Source: Neoscytalidium dimidiatum (Eukaryota; Ascomycota; Dothideomycetes; Botryosphaeriales; Botryosphaeriaceae). Taken from it: 64,000 nt of DNA. Below the pieces are notes generated by a model. The model searched no databases. It was not told the origin of the DNA and worked only from the letters and a program-made list of their open reading frames with translations. The stretch is taken from contig CM074704.1 in NCBI GenBank assembly GCA_037367355.1, positions 930,001 to 994,000 on the forward strand. The letters are read 5' to 3'. This document shows, one piece after another, positions 44,701 to 57,700 of the stretch (its first letter is position 1; each line of letters begins with the position of its first letter). A program made the position numbers and the translations under genes.

Positions 44701-46795
44701 TAGAATGACGCATTGACTCTGACCGCTCTCATGGGTCGAGCATGTCAAAGGAACCGACATGCAAAAGGGATTCATATTGCTGTTTGAGCACGTGCGGATG
44801 GGCGGCGGACGTCACCTTGTTTTGTTTACCGGTTGCGGCAAGGGGTGAGGACCCTGCCAGGTCTGCTTCTATGCAAGAGATACCAGTTGTCAGGACATGG
44901 ATCTGGTGTTGCGTTGGCTTCAGGAACAGCCCCACTCGGACGCTGACTTGGTTCAGACAGCCACGTTTCTTAAATGGGTACCTACTTTACCCGAGATGGA
45001 AGGCATTTTGCGAATGATAATGGAAGTGGCGGGGCGTCGTGAGGCTGAGCACAAAGTAATCTGCGAGAGGCGAGGTCGAATACGGAATAGTGATATACGG
45101 AATAGACTATAAATGGTGGCGGTGTATTGAAGATGCTCATTAGTAGATACCTAAGCGCGCCCAGGCACGATTGGCTGGCACGAGAGCGGTGAGGATAAGT
45201 TGGCCATTTCCAGACGAAAGACAGCCAAACTCAACGTATTGGTGGGTCCCTGGAAATTTGAAGGCAGCAAACGCCGCACGAGTTGGACGTCATCTTCGCG
45301 CTGTAAATGTGTAGCATCGTTGCATTAACACGTGAGCCCCTCGATGCCTTCCTCTGGGTCGCGACTAGAAAGGCTCCAGAGAGGCCTGTCGTTTACCGAG
45401 ACAATGCTCTCCACAGTTGCGAGGCGATACGGATGTGAAGCAGTGATGGCCAGGGTGGGCGCAGCCGAAACCGTGACAGTGTAGCGGATAAACGAATCGG
45501 TACTGAATGCGACAGCCGCCGCCGCCTTCACACAGCGTACTGTGCCTGGGGGAGGAGAGGGTAAGATGCAGTGATGTCGGCGATGACGGCAACGTGGGAG
45601 AAAATCTCGCAGGTCGGCATTTGATGGTCATAGGCTGTGTGGCCCGGTGCTAAAAGTCTGCTCGCGGGTTCAGGATGGTGTGGCTATGCGGGCCAGGACG
45701 TCCTTGCAATTACGAAGTAGCAAAGGGTGATCCGTGGGCGAGACGGCGTCACAGAAAACGGCGAGCGACGGAAGCGTCCCGCGACACATTTTGCTTTTCG
45801 GCAAGGGCCTGGGCTGAACAAGCTCAAGAAGGATGGTTAAGACGAGGCAGCCAGAGCGAGTGAATTTCCAGCGATAAGGCCCGGGCAGCTCGTATAGGTA
45901 TATGATGGCCCGGTCGGGCGCTGGTCTGGGGCTCGGCAGGCGGCGGCGACGGCGACGGCGGCGAGGCAGGCAGGCCGGAAAAAACGGCATTGCGGCTGCA
46001 CGCCAAGGGAGCCGCGCGGACGAGAATGCTTCAGTGCTCGCGGGCTGCAAAGCCAAGTGCTGGACGTGGGCAAATGGCACGCGGAGTCGGCTTGTCACTT
46101 CCGTGAAACGTGAGAGTTGTCGCGGCGCACTGGCGCAAAGCGGGAAGCTCGAGGCGTGGGCAGCCAATGGCGGCGGCGAACGGGGCGCAGCGCTTACGTG
46201 CGACCGGCGCTGAGGTGCCGGAGCCAAGATTGGGCCAAGACCAAGCAGAAAGCTTCGCCCTCGGCCTGTGGGCCTTTGCTGGGTGTTCGCGCGCGCTGCT
46301 CTGCGAGCGGGCGAGCCCGGTGGCTCAGCGGCGCGCTGCTGAGGCTGCAAGCCCTGATGTGCTGGAGCCGCGCGTGAGCGGCCGATGGGGCACCAGGGCA
46401 CGCATGCAGGCGCAGCAAGCGGCGCAGTAGTGGCGGCGGGCGCCTGCCAGCCCATCGTGCGCTGATTCGAGGGCCGGCCGGGCTCTCGCGCAGTGCCAGC
46501 GTCAGGTGCGCAGCGACCTGTGGCTGCTTCGAGATTCGTCGAGTTCGGTGCTGATCCGCCCTTCTTGCTAGTGGATAAATCCCAGCCTTGTCGCTCCCTT
46601 GCTCCCATAATCTACTGCTGCCCGCACCTCACCTGCGACTCCGACTCTGCGTCTGACGCTCTCTGCACACTCAACTTCCGCTCTACGCCCTCTGCTGCCG
46701 ACTTCTAGTCCCTCACTGTGAGCGCGCGCCCGCACACCTCCTTCGTTGTCGCTGCTAACCACGTCATCGACAAGACCGCACATCTCCGCATCACT
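44701..46795. other. Intergenic upstream of the CYSTM gene
   Basis: Composition rises back to GC-rich; 45.9-46.6 kb contains CGGCGACGG-type low complexity (about 45935-45965). A 312-codon minus frame at 45670-46608 appears to be open through composition only. The last 200 bases before 46796 are CT-rich, consistent with promoter and leader of the CYSTM gene. Confidence 0.45.
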
Positions 46796-47267
46796 ATGTC
46801 CAACCAAGGTTACTACGGCGGCCCGCCCCCTCAAGGCTACCCTCAGCCTCCCCAGCAAGCGTAAGTCTGCCCATCTCCCATTCCACGATGGCGCATTGCC
46901 CTTGCGGCATCAACGTCGCCTCGCGCAAAGTGCATTGTACTGATCTCGGGCAGTTACGGACCTCCGCCGGGCGGCTATGGTGGCTACCCCCAGCAGCCGG
47001 TATGCACCTAGAAACAATCCGCTGCATCGTGCTTCTTTGACTGACATTGTCGCAGATGCAATACCAGCAGGGTCCTCCTCAGACCGTCGTTGTGAAGGAG
47101 AAGAAGGACCGTGGCTGCCTCGGTACCTGTCTGGCAGTTCTCTGCTGTTGCTTTGTTTGTGAGGAGGGCTGCGAGTGCTGCGCGGAATGTTGCGAGGTGA
47201 GTGCCGCTGACACAGTGACGATCGGCGATGGCTAATCATACAACAGTGCGCCGAGGACTGCTGCTAA
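46796..47267 (+). CDS. Small cysteine-rich tail-anchored (CYSTM) protein
   Basis: Four exons, 46796-46860, 46954-46999, 47056-47196 and 47247-47267, join to 90 residues; each intron has GT...AG ends. The N-terminal half is Gly/Pro/Tyr/Gln-rich ([16 protein letters not shown] repeats), as in fungal CYSTM proteins. The C-terminal module begins [20 protein letters not shown] and continues with densely spaced Cys pairs to the terminal DCC. In this family the Cys-rich stretch is thought to insert in membranes, and members are linked to stress or metal tolerance; that is family knowledge, not seen here. The final exon encodes only six residues plus the stop, which supplies the last Cys pair, so simple ORF calling truncates the protein. 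Confidence 0.88.
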
Positions 47268-48053
47268 ACGAACAATTTCTGCGTTGACGATCTCTCACAC
47301 TGCGAGACGTGGAATACAATCGCGTCGCCTGGCCAAATGCCTGCGACGACGCATACATATGTTTAAAACCCCAACGACGTCGAGGCTGGATTTGATACCC
47401 ATAACACACCGGCTTGGGTAACGGTTGGGCGGAAATGGCCGCACGAACACCTGTTTCTGGTACTCTTGAGGCTGGTCTAGCCTGCGGAAGGGGATCGCTT
47501 GGCCTAATGCTCCTTGAGCCTGCCCTGCAGACGTTATGACACCTTCCCTTTACTTCTTGATGATAGTCGATTACCCTGTACTTGTGACGATAGTAATCTC
47601 ATTTGCATCCACCTAGCTGTACCGTGAGTTCGTATGATGGTGACAGTGGAAGAACTATAAAACCAGGTCTCAGACACAGGAGACTCACGATAGGAGAGCA
47701 CAACTACCCGAATTGCGAAAGGATTTAGCACATCTCAATCGATTGCGGGGTGAGGCTGGTGCAGTGGACCCTGCGCACGATTGCCCCAGAATGCGTGGCT
47801 CTAGCCCAGGAATCCAAGAATCAATGAGCCTATGACTGACCATCAGGCAGCTATCAAGCAAGTGGCGGAATGCAGTGGACCGGCGTCGCGGGCGTGGGCG
47901 CTGCGGGCTGAGGACAGTTCGGCAGGGGAAGTCTTGGCGCTGACGATTGGCGGAGCTCTGGGATAGGTGTTCGTTACGCGCGGCTTCATCGCGAGCTCCA
48001 TCCAACACCACTGTCCTTCAATTGCCTTTGCTTCTTCCACCTAGAGCTCGACC
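47268..48053. other. Intergenic
   Basis: 786 bp between the CYSTM stop and the STT3 start; 3' UTR and promoter expected. No other gene seen. Confidence 0.5.
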
Positions 48054-50559
48054 ATGGCTGCCGCCAAGGAGACGAGCTTCTTAGAGGGTGCCACGGGGCG
48101 AAACACCCGTGGCATGCTCCGCATCATCATTCTGGCCACCATCGCAGCTGCCGCCGTGTCCAGCCGTCTGTTCAGTGTCATCCGTTTCGAGAGCATCATC
48201 CACGAGTGTTCGTGCCCCAATACCCTCAGCATTTAATTTTTGCTGATTGAGCGCTTGTAGTCGATCCCTGGTTCAATTTCCGCGCCACCAAATATCTCGT
48301 CAAGCACGGCTTTTACAGCTTCTGGGATTGGTTTGACGACCGTAAGCCTTGCGCCCGCACACTTCTCGAACTTGACCTCATATATACAATTGGATATCAG
48401 TAGAGCTCATTGCTGATGCACAAACATTGCAGGAACATGGCATCCACTGGGTCGCGTTACTGGTGGTACTCTTTACCCCGGTCTGATGGTTACCAGCGGC
48501 GTCATCTACCACCTCCTCCGTTTCCTGACCATCCCCGTCGATATTCGTAACATCTGTGTGTTGCTTGCGCCTGGCTTCTCTGGCCTCACTGCCCTGGCTA
48601 CGTATCTGCTCACCTCCGAGATGTCCGAGTCTCCCTCTGCCGGTCTGCTTGCAGCTGCCTTCATGGGCATTTCTCCCGGCTACATCTCGCGCTCTGTCGC
48701 TGGAAGCTACGATAACGAGGCCATTGCCATTTTTCTGCTGGTGTTCACCTTCTTCCTGTGGATTAAGGCCTTGAAGAACGGATCTGCCTTTTGGGGCGCT
48801 CTCTGCGCGCTCTTTTACGGATACATGGTGTCTGCTTGGGGTGGATACGTTTTTATCACCAACTTGCTTCCTCTGCACGCTTTCGTGCTCATTTGCATGG
48901 GGCGCTACAGCCCGCGTCTCTATGTCAGCTACACGACTTGGTACGCTTTGGGAACTCTTGCTAGCATGCAAATCCCCTTCGTCGGCTTCCTGCCCATCAG
49001 GAGCAGTGAGCACATGGCTTCTCTCGGTAAGTTCTGCCCTGCATCTATTCTACGCCTACGTCTGACCTAGTCACAGGTGTCTTTGGATTACTCCAGATCG
49101 TCGGCTTCGCAGAATGGGTTAGGACGCAGCTTCCGAGCAGGCAATTCCAGACCTTGCTCCGCAGCCTTGTTCTGCTGATCTTCGTTGTCGGTTTCGGTGG
49201 ACTTGTTCTCCTCACAGTTTCCGGCGTTATCGCTCCCTGGACGGGCCGTTTCTACTCGCTGTGGGATACAGGATACGCCAAGATTCATATCCCGATTATT
49301 GCGTCTGTCTCGGAGCACCAGCCCACTGCATGGCCTGCTTTCTTCTTCGACCTCAACATGATGATCTGGCTCTTCCCTGCCGGCGTCTACATGTGCTTCC
49401 GCAAACTGACTGACGAGCAAGTCTTCATCGTCATCTATGCCGTCCTTGCGAGCTACTTTGCCGGTGTCATGGTTCGTCTGATGTTGACCCTCACCCCGGT
49501 TGTCTGCGTTGCAGCAGCCATGGCCCTCTCCCAGATTCTGGATTCGTACTTGGTTGTGCAGACTCCTGCCGCTACCGTCGCCGCTAAGGCCAGGGAGAAC
49601 GGATCCAGTGTTGAAGAGGTCGCCTCTACCATTCTTCCTGCTTCTCTCCGCTCGACTCGTCAGCCCTTGGTTGGCATCTACTCGTATGCTTCGAAGCTCA
49701 CCGTTGTGGCATCCACCACCATCTACCTGCTCCTTTTCGTTCTGCACTGTACTTGGGTTACCTCAAACGCCTACTCCTCTCCTTCCGTCGTTTTGGCGAG
49801 CAGACTGCCTGATGGAAGCCAGCATATCATTGATGACTACCGCGAGGCCTACTACTGGCTTCGCCAGAACACGCCAGAGAATGCTAAGATCATGTCTTGG
49901 TGGGACTACGGTTACCAGATTGGTGGCATGGCTGACAGGCCTACCCTTGTGGATAACAACACGTGGAACAATACTCATATTGCCACCGTCGGAAAGGCCA
50001 TGAGCTCTCGTGAGGAGGTCAGCTATCCGATCATGCGTCAACACGAGGTTGACTACGTTCTTGTCGTCTTCGGTGGGCTCCTTGGATACTCTGGTGACGA
50101 TATCAATAAGTTCTTGTGGATGGTTAGGATTGCCGAAGGCATCTGGCCTGACGAGGTCAAGGAGCGCGATTTCTTCACTCCGAGGGGTGAATACCGCGTG
50201 GATGACCAGGCGACGCCTACTATGAGAAACAGTTTGATGTAGGTTTTCGCTTTTCTTGCTCAGCTTCGTGTTACTTACGGCCCCCCAGGTACAAGATGTC
50301 TTACTACAACTACAACTCCCTCTTCCCTGCTGGGCAAGCAACCGACCGTGTTCGCGGTGCTCGCCTGCCTGCGGAAGGTCCTCAACTTAGTACCATTGAA
50401 GAAGCTTTCACCAGCGAGAACTGGATCATTCGTATCTATAAGGTCAAGGATCTGGATAACCTTGGCAGAGACCACGCCAGCGCCATGGCGTTTGAGAAGG
50501 GCAACAAGAAGAAGCGCGCCACCAAGAAGAAGGGCCCGAAGGTCCTACGTGTTGAGTAA
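48054..50559 (+). CDS. STT3: Oligosaccharyltransferase catalytic subunit Stt3
   Basis: Catalyses en bloc transfer of the dolichol-linked glycan to Asn in N-X-S/T sequons in the ER lumen. Exons 48054-48207, 48261-48341, 48433-49026, 49077-50238 and 50289-50559 join to 753 residues, close to other fungal Stt3 proteins. About 13 membrane helices fill the first 60 percent. Key motifs: [21 protein letters not shown] with the metal/acceptor-binding Asp (D53); [11 protein letters not shown], the second acidic motif; [10 protein letters not shown], the SVSE loop; and WWDYG (551-555) in the lumenal domain, which recognises the sequon Ser/Thr. DNNTWNNTH follows, carrying the conserved N-glycosylation sites of Stt3 itself. 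A Lys-rich tail ([12 protein letters not shown]) ends the protein. The first intron uses a gttcgt donor, fixed by the conserved EFDPWF reading. Single catalytic-subunit gene; identification is secure. Confidence 0.97.
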
Positions 50560-51019
50560 AATTTGACTGTATTGGATACGCGTGCGGTTTTCTTACTTTA
50601 GCGGGAAAAAATGAACCAGTTCTAGATGTGTATATTAAAGACGCCTGGAAATCGAGGGCGTTGGTGAAGTACAAAAATGCATTGGTTGACAGGATAGCCT
50701 TAGAAACGAAATTGTGCCTCACCTTCATTCACCTCTCGCAAGTGCGAGCCGCCAATGGTTCGCTGTGCAACTTCTTGCGCAATGACACGACGGCAACATC
50801 GTTTGTCAAAAACCCCGGGACAATTTTCTACTCTGAGAATTCCACACCTTCAACCTCACCGAACGTCATCTTCCGCTCTCGCACTTTCTTTTGCTTTGGT
50901 CAACCACCATATTCTCATCTCGCATTTCAGGTCGTCGGCTTGCGGGCCTACTGCTAGCACAACCTTGCATCCGCCTTACCTGCGTTGCACCTTCTTGTCT
51001 TTTGCTGACGTCCAGCACA
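50560..51019. other. Intergenic
   Basis: 460 bp between STT3 and the next plus-strand gene; presumably the STT3 3' UTR and a CT-rich promoter. Nothing else seen. Confidence 0.5.
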
Positions 51020-54006
51020 ATGGCTTCCCGACGGTCACGGCGCTTCCGCACGCGGCAGGCGCGGTCGCGGTCAGAATCGTCATACTCGCCTGCCGGCTTC
51101 GGGCATGAGCACACACACTTCTACTACGCTCCCTACGCTTTCGTCGACCCCAATTTCTGGCCCATTCAAACACCAGCCGGCCTCGGGGTGCTATCTTCTC
51201 ACTACGCTCCGTATTTATATGCTCCTTCTGGTGGCTTCACGTGAGCTTAAAGTATGTCCCGGCGGCCTGAACGAGTCACTGATGCTTCTTCCTAGACCAC
51301 CGCCGCCGCTCCCGACTGGAGCATCACCTTCACCTACACAATCCTGTGGGTCACCTCCACCTTCACCTGGACCACGTCCTCCTCCAGGACACCTGCCGTC
51401 AGCTCCCTCCGGACCGGATATTCCATCACAATCGTCACGCCCTCAACTTGAGGCGAACGTCTCTCCCTTAAGCGAGCCAGAGAAGGAAGCCGTAGCCTCA
51501 GAAAGTCAGGTTAAGATCAAGAAAGAAGACAAGGAAGACTACCTGGACGAGAATCAGACACCTGTTCCTGCAAAGGGAAAAGAAGAGAATAGCTTGACTG
51601 AGCCGAAAACTGACGAATTTCCCAAGCCTCAGAAGACTTCGCTCCGACGCAAGCTTTGGCGCAAGAAAGAAAAGGATCGTGAGCATCAACCCAGTCTGCC
51701 CGACTCCTACTACGAAGCAGCTATCCCGGGGTTCTCCGTAGACGATTTCATGAGGAGGATCAACATGGCTTCTCGGTCACCGTCCCCACCTTCGCCAGGT
51801 CCAATGCCTTTAGTTCCTGCGCGGAACTGGGGATCTGGGCGTCCATCCAAATATTCTCCTGGAAACCAGCTAATGCCACTGTCCCATCTGCAACCGCCGG
51901 GATCACTTGCTCCTTCGCTGCATCCAATGCTGCCCCTAGCCCCAATGCCGCCAACTGGCCCAGTGTCGCCACGCGGCCCACCTCCTCCGCCGTCCACGCG
52001 CGATCTTGTTCGATCTGAGCAAATCACAATCACTCACTCCAAGGATTCACCTGTAGGCACATCTGTCAGCTACTTTGATGATCCGTACAATACCCAGACA
52101 CCGTTCTACGGGTCGAGCCACAAGGAAGTGGCTCTGCAATACCACATATGCGCAATCTGTCGTAGGCCTCGTTCAACCAGATATCATCGACAGCATCCCC
52201 TCGTTCCTGGACAGCAGATAATTCCTGAAGCTTGTCGCAAATGTCGCTCGGCACTCAGTTCAAGCTCTAGTGAAGATGATGGAAAAGTCATTGTCAACAC
52301 GCCTGGCAGGAGAGCTGTCAGAGAGAGCGAGCGGGTGCGGATCGTGGCTATTGATGAAAAAGACATTCGCGACAGGGCCCGACGTCATCGTAGCAAGTGA
52401 GTCATGGCTGGTTCTGGTGAAATCATGGTACGATCGCTGATCAGTTGATATAGATCTGATAGCAGAACAAGGATCGTCATCCGCGAGCGCCGCCCCAAAA
52501 GCCCTCTATCTCCTAGAGGTTACCATGAAATTGCTGATGGTCAAGAGGTTGTCACTATCGAGGAGACTGAGAGACACTCCCCTGGACGCCGCGAAAGGCC
52601 AGAAAGCCGCACCAGAATTTACATTCAAGGTGCCGAAACCGCCCACCAAGACCATTCTCCTCGCATTACACCTCCTATTTCTCCAAGAGATGACGATTCG
52701 GTTCTGATCAGGCGCACGAGAGAGCTACGCACACACTCCGTCAGCCCAGACCCTCAAACAGACCACGGACGGAGACACCATGCTGCAGGAGTTGAGTACG
52801 AATCCCGCACTCATGAGCCTGTACACCTCGGGCGTTCTACGTCGCATCACTTTGGTGAAGCGGCTCGTCGTCTCAGCGAGCATCCCCAAGCTTTCCGTCA
52901 CCGCGTCGTGGTGCCAGTTTCTCATAAGGATGCTGCTCGGACTCCCCCTGCTCACAGACCTCATGAACCAATAATTGAAAGACCGCCGTTTCCTGGAGCA
53001 CAGTCAAAGGCTCATCGTGACACGTCCCCTTCATGTCCATCGCAAGGGCAGAGAAGGCATTCTGTCGCTAATTCATCGCACGGCTACGAAGAGAACCATT
53101 CCAATACAAAAACCCGAAGCATACTGCGGTCTCGGAGCCGCCCTCGGTCCGGAGGCTGGTCTCCGTCTCCCCCGCGAGAAGGACGGGTCTACGAAAGAGG
53201 CCAAGAAGGTGCAGCATTTGATCAGGGTGGCCCTCGGGTGTCTTTTGCTCCCGAGCCACCTTCATTCAGGCGACGGGAAAGATCACCCCCTGCGGAACGT
53301 GATCGAGATCGTCAGGCTGGTAGGAGCAACAGACACAGATACAGACCTCATGTTGACGGTCATGTCAGTGGTGATGAGAGTAGTTTCCGTAAGTTCACAC
53401 TTTACCAAAGCAAAACCTACTTGACTGAAGGATGCTGAGGATCATCCCGACACAGGCCGTCGCCGTTTGAACGATTACGACTACTGGCAAGAGCCACTGC
53501 CAGTGGACTTTCCTCCGCACCGAGACCACGGAAGACACACACCAGATCGAATTCCCGCAAGAGGCCGGATCATTCGAAGGCCCTCATTCAACAATGACCC
53601 GAATGACGTTCCGACTACGTCTCGTGCTCGTCATGTGGGTGCCCCCGATCATGTCACTTACTACCGCTCGGGCAGTCCTCCGGCTGGACACCACAAGCCT
53701 CCATCAAAGACGTACTTTGACTATGCCGGAAAACACACGCTACCGGAGCCCAGCGAAGATATGCTCACTTGGACGCAGCAATCCAACCCAGGAAGCAGCA
53801 ACATGAGCGGTGAATCATATGATCTCGTTGACGTTAGGGATGTCGAAGTGATTGAAGAGGATGGTCGTACAAGCAGAGTGCGTGAGATTGAAGAAACATA
53901 CCATCCAGGTAAGGAAAGCGCGCATGATAGGGACACGAGGGCACGAGGAAGGGCTACACTAGACCGTCCCAAGGTCATTCAGCACAATGGATGGAGAGAC
54001 GTCTGA
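51020..54006 (+). CDS. Disordered protein with a CxxC/CxxC cluster; function unknown
   Basis: Exons 51020-51240, 51296-52396, 52454-53388 and 53456-54006 join in frame to 935 residues. The third exon has no internal start near its beginning and is revealed only by frame continuity across the 57-nt intron. The N-terminus is basic and Arg/Ser-rich (ASRRSRRFRTRQARSRSES), then a Tyr/Pro segment and a long Pro/Ser-rich linker. A more ordered-looking part (about 200-250) includes SLRRKLWRKKEKD and PGFSVDDFMRRINMASRSPS. The only Cys cluster is C359, C362, C387, C390 (CAICRRPRS...EACRKC), a likely zinc-binding knuckle. The C-terminal 500 residues are rich in Arg, Ser, Pro, His and Glu, including RSILRSRSRPRSGGWSPSPP, resembling SR-like or scaffold proteins. 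I do not recognise the family. It lies between STT3 and BRR2; an RNA-related role would be only a guess. Confidence 0.8.
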
Positions 54007-54767
54007 GAAGCTGATGATATCATCTTGAATGGGACTGAAGCTGGGGACATACAAGAACTGGGTTACGATGAGGATAATCCAGTAATGTCAAGTTTATTCG
54101 GTATGAGAGAAGATGCACATAAACCTGGAAATGGGTAAAGGCGCGGGAACATTGGGGGGCCCGTGCGCTTCCAAAGGAGCTCAGCTTAGCTTCTATAGCT
54201 ATCTTAGGGCATGGAATTCAAGGCGTTAAAGTTGAAATGTATCTGTACTCGGTATAACATCGCGAGATGTTTCTAAGAAAATTCTTTGACAATTATAGAT
54301 GATGTCGAAGATGATCATGTGCGGAATGAACCGGAAATAAGTTATTAAGAGAATAAGAACGGCTATACACGGCTGAGACGAACTGCTTCATCATGCAGCT
54401 TTTGGATCCAAACATAAATAAGGCAGATTTATGATTTAGTGTGATCAAAAGCTGCTTTCTTGTGATTGAGCAGCGCCGCAGCAAGGGCGCTAATCCTTAA
54501 ATGGAAGTTGCGCGCCAAGATTACGGTGCGGCATCTTGAAGCTCCAGCATTTTCGCGTCGACAACCTGCACGCATCCATCACTTTCACCCTCCCCGCCAC
54601 CGCCCCTCCGACCTCCCTTTCCGTTGCCTGTATTTCGACGCGCCCGCAGGCAATGAGAATCCGGGCTCACCCATAATTCGAAAATCCAAAAGCCTCTCGG
54701 GCTGCCGAACAAAATCCATTTCCATCCTCGCCACGCCGGCGCGAGATCCTGATACCAACTATTCACC
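54007..54767. other. Intergenic, BRR2 promoter
   Basis: 761 bp. The first part (to about 54460) is AT-rich and likely 3' UTR; the region 54540-54767 is CT/CA-rich and precedes the BRR2 ATG. Nothing else recognised. Confidence 0.5.
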
Positions 54768-57700
54768 ATGGCGCAGGACCCGAACAGGCTCGCGCAGTTC
54801 AAGTATGCGGCCATGTCCAACCTGGTCCTCCAAGCGGACCGGCGCTTCGTGACGCGGCGGGGCGACGACGCCACGGGCGACCCGGAGTCGCTGGCCGGCC
54901 GCATCAGCATCAAGGACATGGGCGGGCGCGTGGCCCGCGACAGCGCGCCGACGGACAAGAAGAAGAAGAAGAAGCAGGGCGGGCTGCTGGCCGACGTCGA
55001 GCGGGGCGACATCCACGAGGGCGAGGACGTGCTGGAGCGCGAGCAGAAGAAGCGCAAGCGCGGCGAGCCGCAGCAGCTGCGCGGCGCGGGCATCCTGAGC
55101 CAGGCCGACCTGCTGGTCGAGGACCTGCGCTACCGGCCGCGCACGCCCGCCACCCGGGCCACGTACGAGCTCATCACGACGATCGTGGGCCGGCATCTGG
55201 GCGACGTGCCGAACCACGTCGTGCGCAGCGCCGCGGACGCGGTGCTCGAGTACCTGAAGGACGAGAACCTCAAGGACTTCGACCGGAAGAAGGAGATCGA
55301 CGACATCCTGGGCTCGACCATGGGCTCGAAAGAGTTCAACGAGCTGGTCAACCTGGGCAAGAAGATCACCGACTACGACGCCCAGGATGACGACGAGGAA
55401 ATGGGCGACGCGGCGGACGGCGCGGCTGGCGCGGAGCTGGACGAGAAACAAGGTGTCGCGGTCGTTTTCGACGAGGATGACGAGGACGATGAGGAGGCGG
55501 GCCAGACGTTCGAGGTCAGGGACGAGGACGACACTTCGGACGAGGAAGAGGGAGATTTTGCCGAGCGGCAAGGCGCCGAGGGTGCGACGGTTGCTGGCGG
55601 TGGCATATTGGCGGAGGATGAGGGCGACAAGCTTGCGGATGAGGAGGAGATGGTCATTGACTCCGGGATCAATGGCTCTGAGGCGGAGAAGAAGGGCGCA
55701 GAAAGGCCAATTCCAGCACACGAGATTGATGCGTATTGGTTACAACGTCAGATTGGCCAGATCTACGAGGATGCGCATATCCAACAAGAGAAGACGCAGG
55801 AGGCGCTTCAAATATTGTCTGGAGAGTCTGAGGACGGGGAGGAGAAGCCCCTACGTGAGATCGAGAACGACTTGATGGAGCTCTTCGACTGGGAGAACCA
55901 TGAGCTTGTGGCGAAGCTTGTTTCGAACCGGGATAAGGTCGTCTGGGTTACGAGGTGGCGGAGAGTCGAGGAGGATCCTAATGCGCGAGCAGCAGTGGAG
56001 AGAGAGATGATTGCTGCTGGTCAAAGGAAGATTCTCAACGAGCTCCGGACAAGAGAGGATGCCACCGCGGATGCGCCTGCCTCGAAAAAGATGAAGGTGG
56101 ATCTTATGGACATTGACGTTCCGAAAGCAGAAGAGAAGACGGAGGCTGCCAAGGAAAGCGGACTGGTCGGCGGTCTTCAGCCCAAGCGGTTGATCAATTT
56201 GGAGAACCTGGTTTTCGAGCAGGGTAACCACCTCATGACAAACCCGAACGTCAAGTTGCCCCAAGGATCGACAAAGCGGACTTTCAAGGGCTACGAGGAG
56301 ATCCACGTACCAGCGCCGAAGCCCAAGAGGGATCCGAACGAGCCACCAGACATGCCCGTTAGCGATTTGCCGGAGTGGGCGAGAGTCGGTTTCGGTACCT
56401 CCAAAAACCTCAACAGGATCCAGACCAAGTGCTATCCCACGGCCTTCAACGATGATGGTAACATGTTGATCTGCGCGCCTACCGGTTCAGGAAAGACAAA
56501 CGTTGCCATGTTGACAATGCTCCGCGAAATCGGCAAGCACAGGAATCCTGAGACCGGCGAGATCAATTTGGATGAGTTCAAGATCATCTACATCGCCCCG
56601 CTCAAGGCCTTGGTGCAGGAACAAGTCGGAAACTTTGGCAAGAGACTTGAACCTTACGGCATCAAGGTTTCTGAGCTCACCGGTGACCGTCAACTTACCA
56701 AGCAACAGATCGCAGACACGCAGGTGATCGTTACGACCCCTGAAAAGTGGGACGTCATCACTCGCAAAGCCACTGACACCAGCTACACGAACCTTGTCCG
56801 CCTGATCTGTATTGATGAGATTCACTTGCTGCACGATGACCGTGGCCCTGTGCTTGAGAGCATTGTCAGCCGAACGATCCGTCGTCAGGAGCAAACTGGA
56901 GATCCCGTGCGTATCATCGGCCTTAGTGCCACGCTTCCCAACTACCGTGATGTTGCCAGCTTCTTGCGGGTGGATCCAATCAAGGGCTTGTTCCACTTCG
57001 ACGGCACTTTCAGGCCTTGCCCGCTGAAGCAGGAGTTCATTGGTGTCACCGATAAGAAGGCGATCAAGCAGCTGAAGACCATGAACGACGTCTGCTACAC
57101 TAAGGTCCTCGAACAAGTCGGCCAAAATGATAATCAGATGCTCATTTTCGTCCACTCAAGAAAAGAAACTGCGAAGACAGCAAAGTACATTCGCGACAAA
57201 GCTTTGGAGATGGAGACTATCGGCCAGATTCTGCGCAGCGATGCTGCCAGTCGTGAGATCTTGCGAACTGAATCTGAGGGTGTGCAGAATGCGGACCTGA
57301 AGGATGTGATGCCATACGGTTTCGGTATTCACCACGCTGGTATGAGCCGTGCTGATCGTACTTCGGTTGAGGATCTTTTCGCCGATGGCTCTCTTCGCGT
57401 CCTGGTGTGTACTGCCACCCTAGCCTGGGGTGTCAACCTTCCTGCCCACACTGTCATCATCAAGGGTACCCAGATCTATTCGCCAGAGAAAGGTAGCTGG
57501 GTTGAGCTCAGCCCGCAGGATGTACTGCAGATGCTTGGTCGTGCCGGTCGTCCCCAGTACGATACTTATGGTGAAGGGATCATCATCACAACTCAATCTG
57601 AGATGCAGTACTATCTGTCACTCATGAACCAACAGCTTCCTATTGAATCACAGTTCATGAGCAGGCTAGCAGATAACCTCAACGCAGAAATCGTCCTCGG

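Noticed and set aside
44897..45112. 71-codon plus-strand frame with fairly protein-like composition
   Set aside because: No homologous family recognised, no splice partner, short, and it lies at the edge of the AT-rich decayed tract; left as unproven.
45670..46608. 312-codon minus-strand frame
   Set aside because: Arg/Ala/Pro/Ser-rich without domains in a GC-rich promoter-like region; composition alone can keep it open.
54759..55721. 320-codon minus-strand frame
   Set aside because: Antisense to the BRR2 N-terminus; no family resemblance and low-complexity translation.
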